Of a stretch of 64,000 bases of DNA, positions 13,101-25,100 are shown piece by piece. The position numbers were made by a program, and so were the translations under genes. This DNA comes from Macrosoma leucophasiata (taxonomy: Eukaryota > Arthropoda > Insecta > Lepidoptera > Hedylidae): positions 20,352,001-20,416,000 of the forward strand of contig JAWQUS010000007.1 of assembly GCA_036365455.1 (NCBI GenBank). Direction: 5' to 3'. The number at the start of each line of letters is the position of its first letter. Within the stretch, counting starts at the first letter, position 1. Under the pieces are notes generated by a model. It was not told where the DNA came from. It searched no databases and saw nothing but the letters and a program-made list of their open reading frames with translations.

Positions 13101-16100
13101 TATCGGTTGCCTAACTAGCATAGTTGGTAATAGATGGCGCTGCTGCTACCATAAAGCAATGCAATAGATGTGAAGGAAAGATTTGACAAATCGGGCAGGG
13201 CTTCAGTAGCTCAATTGGAAGAGCGGCTGGACTAGATTCCCAGTAGGTCGCGAGTTCGAGTCTCGCCTGAAGTCAAATTTTTCTTTCCATTTTTCTTTAA
13301 AAATAAAATATATTTCACAAGCATGTGTTATTGCGAAATAATATAAAACAATTATTAAGGGGAAAAGCGACTTCTTTACGATATTCAATAAACTGAAAAG
13401 TCTATTATATCGGTTGCCTAACTAGCATAGTTGGTAATAGATGGCGCTGCTGCTACCGTAAAGCAATGCAATAGAAGTGAAGGAAAGATTTGACAAATCG
13501 GGCAGGGCTTCAGTAGCTCAATTGGAAGAGCGGCTGGACTAGATTCCCAGTAGGTCGCGAGTTCGAGTCTCGCCTGAAGTCAAATTATTCTTTCCATTTT
13601 TCTTTTAAAATAAAATATATTTCACAAGCATGTGTTAATGCGAAATAATATAAAACAATTATTAAGGGTAAAAGCGACTTCTTTACGATATTCAATAAAC
13701 TGAAAAGTCTATTATATCGGTTGCCTAACTAGCATAGTTGGTAATAGATGGCGCTGCTGCTACCATAAAGCAATGCAATAGATGTGAAGGAAAGATTTGA
13801 CAAATCGGGCAGGGCTTCAGTAGCTCAATTGGAAGAGCGGCTGGACTAGATTCCCAGTAGGTCGCGAGTTCGAGTCTCGCCTGAAGTCAAATTTTTCTTT
13901 CCATTTTTCTTTAAAAATAAAATATATTTCACAAGCATGTGTTAATGCGAAATAATGTAAAACAATTAGGTTGAGTACTGTCTAAATTTGTGAGTAGAAT
14001 TAAAGCCCAACCGCAACAGTCTGTAAGACCTCAAGATACAATTAGTAACTTTTGTGTTGATCCTGAACGCTACGCAAGACGTTTGCGAAATAGATGGAGG
14101 TAGTTGCACATAATAGTGGTTCAAACTGCTGTCAGACACATGTCACCTCCGTCTGTCAGAGACCACGGAAGCTGAAAAGCGACCGAAACGTCGGGTTGGA
14201 TTTTAAACAATCATTTTAGTTTAATATAATAAATAATAAACGGATAAATCCGTAAACTAGTTTTATTTCAATGAGTGTAACTCGCGAAAACCTAAGGACA
14301 TAAATTTCCTTATACAGAAATAACGCCATTGACTGCGGAACCCTAAAAATCAATCACCGAAATGTTTGTTGGCGCATAACTTCCAAACGACTACACCGGA
14401 TTGGGTAAATCTTTTTATGTGTTCGTTATATTGACTTGAGTCTTAAGAGAAGGCTTGAAAGCGATCGAATCGTCGGGTAAGAGAGGAAGTTGGTAGTATT
14501 GTGTACGCGAGAAAATACGCAAATATAATTTCTACAATGTATGAAGCGTGCGAAAAACGTTACATTTACAGAAATCTAAAAAAACATAATTCGTGTTTCT
14601 ATAATTATGGATAGGTTTTTTTTATCTAATTAATGTGGCAAACAAGCATGCAGTTCCAATTGATGTTAAATGATAACTGCAGCCTATTACCACCTGACCG
14701 GATAGTGCTGAACACTACCATTTGGCGGCAAATATATCAGGTAATGCGGTGGTGCCTACGCCCGCGAGCTCCGTCACTGGAGCTCTACCACCAGTACTAA
14801 AAAGGGTCTTCAATTATTGGAATATATAAAAAAAGAATATATCCAGATAGAAGATGCAGCGCTTCTACAGACTTCTAGTTTTTGGATTCTATTCTGACCT
14901 GTTCACTTAATAGAACCTAATATAAGTTGAAACAGATGGCCAATGAATATCACCTGCTAGCTAGCAATAACATAAAAAAACAGCTTCTTATTTATATGCA
15001 TTTATTTATGGCCCTCTGTAACCATTTATTATACAAAAGATTTAAAGCTTGTCACTGTAGAAGTTTCCTAGTTTGTGGCTTTAGGCAGAGGAGCCTTCGT
15101 AAATTATCGGGAAGTAGGTCAGGGGGGGCGAGCTAAGGGTTGCCGGAGGATTCAAAATAATGTCGTCTCAGCAATGTTTAGTCTTACCACAAAAACTGTA
15201 TCGTTATACTACAGACTCACAGAGCTCAGTACAGATTAACAATGATTACTTTCCAAAATGTAATCCATAGTGTATAGTTATATCAGAGTTATGTGTAATA
15301 ATACTACGTATAGAATGGACACTTCGACGTCCTACCTGATTTCCCCTCTTGGAGCCCGCACCTCCCCTTGAGTACCATGCCGACAGCCTCGTGCACTGAG
15401 GTTGCGAGCACTGCACTGGGTAAATGTGTGTGTGAGTGTAAAAACACGTCTTGATTGATGTCTGTATAGTAGCTAACCAGAATTCTAGTACTAGCACAAA
15501 CCTCGTAAGTTTAAGTTTAAGGTTTATAAGTACTATTTAGTTAAGCCCGTATTGTATTTTTATTTGAAAAAAAAAAAGCGTTTGTTTGGCATTTTAGCCG
15601 AGTATCCGCGGTGTGGTTTTATGGTGGCTATTAACTAGTTGATTAATTCCCTCAATTCTTAGTCACCATCAATCTAATATATTTATTATGTGGTAACCAT
15701 TCTATTGAAATTTATCGGACTTCCAAAAACGACTCTGTTCTAGTTGTTGTTTTCGGCGGTTAATTATTTTTTTGTTATTTCAGCAATATCATATATCAGA
15801 GGAAGGGTCTCTAGACTTATAAATTGTTATTTATTCGTACGAACAAATTAAAAATGTCGTATGAGTTTCCGACGTGTCGTTACCACATCCTGTTAGCACA
15901 TGTCTGCCACCATTATAACAATAGAAAGTATCTCACATTGGATGTTCTACAGAAATCTATCTATTATACTATATTATAAACCATATTATCGGAAATGGAT
16001 AAGTAACTAAACAATAGGAAAAAAAAAAACAAAATTGGAAATATAGCAAATGCTACAAACGCTACGAGAAGCGTAGCATTACCTACGAGTACGTATTAGC

Positions 16101-19100
16101 TACGAACGTAGATGGTCGCGGTCGCGGACGGTCACAATCCCTTCTTCTAAAGATTTCCGAACTAAAAATGTCGTGGGTAGTGTTGTACATTTTTTTCACT
16201 ATCTGTCATGTGATAATAATGTTGTTTGTTTACAAAGCGCATAAATTAAATTAAAAGATCAACTCCGGACAAGACGTACAAAAATTATGTTAGGGTAACG
16301 GTGACGAAGCGCGCATGGTCCCGCGGCTGGTGTAGATCGTAAGCGGTTAAGCGATACGGGCGCGGTCGGGTGTGTGATGGATGACCGCTAGTGGCAAATT
16401 AAAATGCGCGTTTCCGCGCTTCGGAGGGCATGTTAAGCCGTCGGTCACGGTTGCTATCGATAGATAGCAGTCGTTAAACCTTGTCGGAGGCCTTATGGGC
16501 GGTTTGAAAACATCTGACAGCGGGTTGGCCACTAACCCACCCACCTCCACTAATCCGCATTGGAGCAGCGAGGTGGAGTAAGCTCCAGGCCTCGTGACTC
16601 GAGACTCGAGACTCGTGCCCAGCAGTGGGACGTATAATAGGTTGCCATAATTATTTTATTATTATAATGGTGACGATATAATTTGAAAACCATTTTGGTG
16701 GTTCAGCATTTTTGGGTTAAAAAAATCTTAAATTTACATCGTTTACGCGCATATCTTATTCGACGCGCACGAATAACTCTTGGGCTCCCCCCTACTACAG
16801 TATTCAAAGTTGTCAAAGGAAAATTAATTCTAAAAATAGCCTTTATTATCAAGCAGCCATATAAATATGATCAACATCGCTTATGGATTCTGAATTTAAT
16901 TAATGTTATTATCAGAAAACATATCTGATTACAACGATTTTATTGAATCGACGTTAGCAACACAACCGCACAAAATGTTATTATTATTTTTTTTTTATGT
17001 TATGGAAGTGGCAAACAAGCATGCAGTTCACATTGATGTTAAGTGATGACTGCAGCCTATAGACACCCACACAAAGACCGAGGTCAAAATGCAGATGCGT
17101 TACCACTTCTGAGGCCTAAGGTGTTATGCCTCTGTGCCGGAAATTACAGGGCCGTACATTACCACCTGACCGGAACACGATAGTGCTGAACACTACCATT
17201 TAGCGGCAAGTATATTAGGTAATGCGGTGGTGCCTACGCCCGCGAGCTCCGTCACTGGTGCTCTACCACCAGATATTTATTTATTATTTAACATAGAATA
17301 TTATTTACATTACGCTACGTCGCCATCACTGTTAAATGTGGCAAAAATGCTCGTGGAACATCAAAAAAACTCCGCCTTTGGTAAACTTTTTTTTTATGAT
17401 ACAATATTTTCTTATATCTAATAGACCGGTAAAATAAGAGTAAATAGACATTAGTCAAGTCATAAACAAAATATGCGACTCAAAGAAGTATCAATAAAAA
17501 AATTAGCAATAAATAATTCACGTACAACATGGTGAAAACATTTCGTCGAGTACAAAAAGGCTATAATGCTATAATGTTGGCTGAATATGGAATATTATTA
17601 TTACCATGTTGAATAGAAGAATAGAAACAGCCACGAAAAAGCTAGAGAAAGTTTTTTATGTCTTCATAACGTTTCATCTCGAGTCGAGCATTATTCGTAA
17701 TATCTGTATATTTTCAGCGGAAGAACCGATTGTTTCTTCTATAAACTATTCGTTGGTAATAAGTATAAATAAATAAATAAATAAATACGCTTACACTCAC
17801 AGCCCCACAGTAGGCATAAACCTGTGTCGTGGGTGCCGTTGTACACGTGTATGTGTTGTATACACATACACAAACACCCAGACCCGAAACAAATATCTGT
17901 AGGCCATACCATTATTTGTCCCGGTGCGGTGCGGGGATCGAACCCGCGACCCTTCCAATCAAACGGTCATCTCACACCGCTGGACCAACCGGGCCGTCAA
18001 GTAACCTATTGCTCTCTATTTGTGATCATCATTTTAGATTGATTATATAATAATGTCATATTTATTATGAATATATATTTGAGTTCATTTAAATTATTGC
18101 GTCACTTCTTGCAGGCAGCCTCTCTACATCAATGCCATCAACATATTTTGTTCCAAGAATAAAAACAAAAAAAAAAAAAAACAGTTTTCAACACTTTAAA
18201 AGATATTAGCCGCCGCTGCTTTTCCTAGGCAAAGGTGCGTGGCATACCTACCCTCAGAGTAAATGCCAAATCAGAGGCAAAATAAAAATTTGTCATAAGA
18301 AAACTAAATTTTAAAACTATTAATCTTAAGTAGAGAGCCTGTCTGCAAAAGATGATGCGTAAATTTAAATTAACCCTGTATATTTTGTACATGATATTGA
18401 GACAGAGTTTTTATGATTGTTCGCGTTATTTAATGCCTCTGCCTACCCTTTCGGAGACTACAGGCATAAGGTTACGTTTTTTTTTTTTAAATAAAACTAG
18501 CGCATCCCGCAGACGTTCACTTACATAACCTACAGAATTCAACCAGCAGTAAATGCTAACAATATTGCGCGTAATTGAATTACTCAGTCACCATCAACTT
18601 TGAATTTATACAGAAAACCTAATCATGACGGGCGACTTTCATAAAAAATCTAAATTAATTTTCAAAGAACCTTTGCTTTTTCATATTTTTAATGAGTTTT
18701 TGCAGTGTAATCATCGAAATATTTTATAAAAGAATTAATATTTAATATTTAATCTGTAATAATATATATCGATGATTACGGTGTAAAACTTTTTTTTAAA
18801 TTTGACGAAACTAGACTTTTTTTTATTAATGAATTGTTATAGCAACTATAGGAGTCCCAAAAAATGACTTATTTATTACGTACCTATTATATTTAAGTAA
18901 ATATGTATTTGTGCCACCATTTAACTTTTTTTAACTGTTAAAATCTCCTTTGAGTCATATTTACAACGAAGCTCGCAACAATTATTCGCATCCATCGACT
19001 ATGGAACCAAGAAGGCTGATTGGTCTGTGTTCGCATCACATCGCAAAATAAAAAGGTGAATCTCGCGCGAGTCATTTCCACGTGCAATTTTGTTATCGTC

Positions 19101-22100
19101 AAAGCTCCGCCCACTTCACTCCGTTGCTAAAGATTTGTATTACGAACTAAAAATACGACTGTAAACTGTTTCTACCCTGAAACCGTGCTACCGAGAGGTC
19201 ACTGAAAACTAGGGTTGACAATGATGCACCATTGTAATTTTGGTGGTAGAATTCCAGTGTAGTGCTCGAGAGCGTATAGGCACATTAGGCACTACCGCAT
19301 TACCTAATCTTAAAAACTTGCCATCAAATGATATACAGCACTATTGTGTTTCAGTTAGATGGTTTTGTAAACTATCAATCGAAACAACTTAGGGTACAGG
19401 ATTGGCAACGCATTCTATGACCTTTGATTTATGCGTAGCTATGTATATGGCTGCAGTATTCGCTTACCATCAATGTGATGAGTGTAGGTATATCTATTGT
19501 TATTCACTTTGATTTTTTGTTTTGTAAATTGAAACGTCATTAGTACTTTTTGAAATTATATACTTATGATTAACTATTCAGAGGGACAACACTGATGCAT
19601 GGTAAATTCAAATAAGTTTATGTTTGTATCTTTATTGGGAATATAAAATATTTTTTTAATAAATAAATAAAATAGAATGACTGCCATTTTTCGATTGGCT
19701 GTCTGGACTAGCGGAAGAATTCGTGGCTAGTGGGTGGTGAGCTCCTTGCGTTCCGATGACTGCGGTATTCGGTTTTAATTAGATGCTTAAAATGTATAGT
19801 GTGTGGCACCCCTAAAAATAAAACCAGGGCAAGCGCTGGACAGTAGCCCTATATGCGAATGCGGAACCAGGCAACCGCCACGCCTCTTAACACCGTACAC
19901 ACAAACCCTTGAATATCACGTCGTAGTATTTATTATCTGATTATCTATTCCAGCGTTTATCTATTAAAGACAGATTTACGACATTAACGTCCAATTTGTC
20001 TAAATGTTAAGTCATAATTCTAAGCTAAAAGGTAAATACAGCCACTAAGATAGCTTTTGATCCTCTATTATCTGGAATTGAAGCAATAATTGTCCAAATT
20101 GAGACATAACTTCACGCCTGTAATCCCCGAAGGGGTAGGCAGAGGTAAATGCATGCATTCAAGCATACATGCAAACACCCACGACTCGCCGGTTACGCTT
20201 TTGGCCCATGTAACAGGTGGCGACAGGTTCGCCACCTGTTGCCATCTCCGGGCACATTACCAAACTCCGAAGTACTGGGAAACTTCCAGAAAATTGAAAA
20301 ATCCCAATAGAACCAGAGATAAAGGATTTTAAACCATTATCTCTGATAGCCGCCGACCCGAGAATCGAACCCAGGACCTCCAGCGCAATAGTAGTGGCCT
20401 GCTACCACTACGCCACTGAGACGTTTAGTGAAAACGTGGTATTATTATTACTAGTGATCGCCCAATGGTCGAAAGGAGACGTTCCAAAATGTATGGAGCT
20501 CGGGCCTGCACCTTGTACGCTATATTAAGAGAAGAAGCTTATAATACATAATAATTTTCAGCTATTAAAATCGTTTATTATACCTTCAATTAACTGTCGT
20601 AAGTTTATTTATTCAAAACACGAATATCATAGTTGCAATATGGTGACATATTGTTGTCATACAAAAATTACATAATATAATTATTTCCGACAAAAAAAGA
20701 ACGACTCATATTATTTTTCGAGTATTTTTTTGATGATTCTATGTATCTTTCTCTACCTTTTGATAAACTGAAGGTGCGGGCCCAACGTGCAACTTGTCGT
20801 TTACCGCAATAAAAAAATGTACCAATATCTGAATTCGGTAATGAACCTCTATGATAATCTTTACTTTGTTTTGTCAAACTGTTTTACCACAGGTACAGCA
20901 CCTACGATCGTAATTAATTTATGTGTGTCAAATGCATGGTATATTCACACCAAGGCCCTTACGGAGTAGGCATGGAGCGCCAGATATCCCGGTACCGACA
21001 CACCTCCTCAAATGCACGGTGGTGTGTGTAATGATTTATAATTTACTTATTTATTTAGCCGGTTACGTTTTTGGCCCTGTTACATGGGCCAAAAACGTAA
21101 CCGGCGAATCGAGGGTGAATGCATGCATTTACCTCTGCCTACCCCTTCGGGGATTATAGGCTTGAAGTTATTTATATGACGTTTTTTTTATTTATACTTT
21201 ATTGAACATAAAAAAGTACATCAGGCGGACTTAATGCCTCTAAGCAGTATATAAGGTTGGGGGAAAAGTCTTTTCGCATTATAGTATGTATGAACTTGTA
21301 ATAAAATCTCTTTGGCTGTAGTATTTGTATCTGGCTGGTTTTGGTATCATTGAAAGTTAAAATTTTAAAGAACATAATTCCAAATTCAAATTAGGCAAAT
21401 GTGTGATTTTCATTTGTTTTTCATACTGTCAAGATGAGTGAAACTAATGAAGAAATTCGATACATTTTAAAATTTTACTACAAAAAAGTTAAAAATGCAA
21501 AGCAAGCCGCGAAAAAAATTTGCGATGTTTATGGACCTAGTACAGTGTCTGTGAGAGTAGCACAAATTTGGTTTAAGCGTTTTCAATCCGGAAATTTTGA
21601 TGTCAAAGATGCACCTCGCTCTGGTCGCCCTATTACGGATAAAATGGATGCCATTTTTGAAAAAGTGGAGCAAGATCGACATATCAGTAGTTACGACGTA
21701 GCTGAAGAACTGAGAATTGATCACAAAACAGTTTTGGCGAATTTGAAAAAAGCTGGGTACAAAAAAAAGCTCGATATTTGGGTACCTCACGAGCTCACTG
21801 AAAGAAACCTAATGAACCGTGTACTCATTTGTGATTCTTTATTACGACGTAATGAAACCGGATCATTTTTGAAGAAGCTGATAACTGGTGATGAAAAGTG
21901 GATCACGTACGACAAGAACGTGCGAAAAAGGTCGTGGTCAAAGGCCGGTCAGGCTTCACAGACTGTGGCGAAACCCGGGTTAACTCGCAATAAGGTGATG
22001 TTGTGTGTGTGGTGGGATTGGAAGGGCATTATGCATTATGAGCTATTACCACCAGGCAGGACGATCGATTTTGAACTCTACTGCGAACAACTGATGAGAT

Positions 22101-25100
22101 TAAAGCAAGAAGTTGAGAGAAAACGGCCGGAATTGATCAACAGAAGGGGTGTGGTGTTTCATCATGATAACGCTAGACCTCACACATCTATAGCCACTCA
22201 GCAAAAATTAAGAGAGTTTGGCTGGGAGGTGATAATGCATCCGCCGTATAGTCCTGACCTTGCACCTTCAGATTTCCACCTGTTTCGGTCTCTTCAGAAT
22301 TCTTTATGCAATGTTAGGTTAACATCACGAGAGGACTGCCAAATCCACTTGTCGCGGTATTTTGATGAGAAGTCCCAAAATTTTTATAGCAATGGGATCA
22401 TGTCCCTACTAACAAGATGGCAAAAGGTTATCGAACTAAATGGTACATACATACTTTAGTTACATTTAAATAAACTATATTAAAAAATGTTTTGAATTAA
22501 CCTAAAAAAATGCGAAGAAACTTTTTCCCCAACCTATTACCATCTATGTTATATACCAGTCAACGATTGGGTAGGAAAAAAAGACAACGCAAAGGTGGCG
22601 TAGGACCGTTGGGCGTCGGGACGCTAGGCGTCGGGACGCTAGGCGTCGGGACGCTAGGCGTCGGGACGCTAGGCGTCAGGACGCTGGGCGTCGGGACGCT
22701 AGGCGTCGGGACGCTGGGCGTCGGGACGCTGGGAGTCGTGACGCTGGGCTAGGCGTCGGGACGCCGGGCGTCGTGACGCTGGGCATCGGGATGGTGCGTG
22801 TCGGGACGCTGGGCGTCGGGACGCTGGGCGTCGGGACGCTGGGCGTCGGGACGCTGGGCGTCGGGACGCTAGGCGTCGGGACGCTGGGCGTCGGGACGCT
22901 GGGCGTCGGGGCGCTAGGCGTCGGGTTGCTGGGCGTCGGGACGCTGGGCGTCGTGACGCTGGGCGTCGTGACGCTGGGCGTCGGGACGTTGGGCGTCGAG
23001 ACGCTGGGCGTCGGGACGTTGGGTGTCGGGACGCTGGGCGACGCTGGACGTCGGGACGCTAGGCGTCGGGGCGCTAGGCGTCGGGTTGCTGGGCGTCGGG
23101 ACGCTGGGCGTCGTGACGCTGGGCGTCGTGACGCTGGGCGTCGGGACACTAGGCGTCGGGACGCTGGGCGTCGGGACGCTGGGCGTCGGTACGCTTGGCG
23201 TCGGGACGTTGGGCGTCGGAACGCTGGGCGTCGGGACGCTGGGTGTCGGGACGCTGGGCGTCGGGACGCTGGGCGTCGGGACGCTGGGTGTCGGGACGCT
23301 GGGTGTCGGGACGCTGGGTGTCGGGACGCTGGGCGTCGAGACGCTAGGCGTCGGGACCGTGGGCGTCGGGACCGTGGGCGTCGGGACGCTGGGCGTCAAG
23401 ACGTTGGGCTGGGCGTCGGGACGCTGGGCGTCGGGTCGCTGGGCGTCGGGACGCTGGGCGTCGGGACGCTGGGCGTCGGGACGCTGAGCGTCGGGACGCT
23501 GGGCGTCGGGACGCTGGGCGTCGGGACGCTGGGCGTCGGGACGCTGGACATCGGGACGCTAGGCGTCGGGACGCTGGGCATCGGGACGCTGGGCATCGGG
23601 ACGCTGGGCGTCGGGACGCTGGGCGTCGGGACGCTAGGCGTCGGGACGCTAGGCGTCGGGACGCTGGACGTAAGGACGCTGGGCGTAGGGACGCTGGGCT
23701 TCGGGACGCTGGGTGTCGAAACGCTAGGTGTCGGGACGCTCAACGTCGGGACGCTGGGCGTCGAGACGCTAGGCGTCGGGACCGTGGGCGTCGGGACCGT
23801 GAGCGTCGGGACGCTGGGCGTCAAGACGTTGGGCTGGGCGTCGGGACGCTGGGCGTCGGGTCGCTGGGCGTCGGGACGCTGGGCGTCGGGACGCTGGGCG
23901 TCGGGACGCTGGGCGTCGGGACGCTGGGCGTCGGGACGCTGGGCGTCGGGACGCTGGGCGTCGGGACGCTGGGCGTCGGGACGCTGGGCGTCGGGACGCT
24001 GGGCGTCGGGACGCTGGGCGTCGGGACGCTGGGCGTCGGGACGCTGGGCGTCGGGACGCTGGGCGTCGGGACGCTGGGCGTCGGGACGCTGGGCGTCGGG
24101 ACGCTGGGCGTCGGGACGCTGGGCGTCGGGACGCTGGACATCGGGACGCTAGGCGTCGGGACGCTGGGCATCGGGACGCTGGGCATCGGGACGCTGGGCG
24201 TCGGGACACTGGGCGTCGGGACGCTAGGCGTCGGGACGCTAGGCGTCGGGACGCTGGGCGTCGGGACGCTGGGCGTCGGGACGCTGGGCGTCGGGACACT
24301 GGGCGTCGGAACGCTGGGCGTCGAGACCTTGGGTGTCGAGACGCTTGGCGTCGGGATACTGGGCGTCAAGACGCTAGGCGTAGGGACGCTCGATGTCGGG
24401 ACGCTAGTCGTCGAGACACTGGGCGTCGGGACGCTCTCAGTCGAGACGCTTGGCTTCGGTATGCTGGGCGTCGGGACGCTCGTCGTCGACACGCTCGTTG
24501 TCGAGACGCTGGGCGTCGGGACGCTGGGCGTCGAGACACTAGGCGTCGGGATGCTAAACACACTATCTTAAGGACCTTCATTCTTCTAAGTGCTATATAG
24601 CTATGTTATTATTTCTTTCGTTGACAAGGAAAGGAATAAAAATTGCTGTTTTATTATTCAGTGTCGATCGTTACGTTAAAATCATAGCAGATCAGGGGCA
24701 CGTGTAACACGGTATATAAATGACCGATAAAAATAACTTTTTTCCTTGTGAAGAGCATGTATATCAATAACAATTACGACCTACTTTCCTAACCTTACTT
24801 TTTCCATTTCCTTGTTTATTAGTAGGGGCAATATCCGATAATATTTAGGGTCCTGTCGAAAAAGATATTGATCCCTTTTCATTAAAATTTTTTTCGAAAG
24901 AAAATAAATCTGAATAGATCTTTGAAGTAGAGCGACAGGGCAAATTTTTTAGAGAGCACCCGGGTTATTTCTATCCCGCTCGGAGAATTTTTTTTCCATC
25001 CTTTTCAAAATTTGTACAACATTTCACTTACATGTGTGTTTTCGATAAACACATTATAATATGTCAATTACTACAGTCTTGTACAAGACTGTATCGAGAC

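Larger units (their letters stand above)
12564..13967 (+). mobile_element. Composite tRNA-like retroposon with five tRNA-like units
   Basis: One insertion bounded by the 13-bp duplication TAGGTTGAGTACT (12551-12563 and 13968-13980). It starts with an inverted segment (12564-12680, one antisense tRNA-like unit). Then, in direct orientation, come a family tail and four units at 307-310 bp spacing (12889, 13199, 13506, 13813), ending in the usual tail CACAAGCATGTGTTAATGCG. It sits in a Penelope relic. Tandem units between a single TSD pair mean that a multimer was inserted or that the copy expanded after insertion. Confidence 0.85.

Noticed and set aside
12599..13888. A tRNA gene cluster decoding an amino acid
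   Set aside because: The units lie within a TSD-bounded mobile element, recur elsewhere as insertions, and have an abnormal anticodon arm. Kept only as tRNA-like units.
12889..13888. CRISPR-like array
   Set aside because: Repeats are 76 nt at 307-bp spacing with nearly identical spacers in a eukaryotic retroposon.
22510..24581. Many long open frames on both strands (for example 459 aa plus, 246 aa minus) with GVGTL, PTPSV or RRPAS repeats
   Set aside because: They follow from a 15-bp repeat lacking stop codons in any frame. No start context, splice structure or domain supports a protein.
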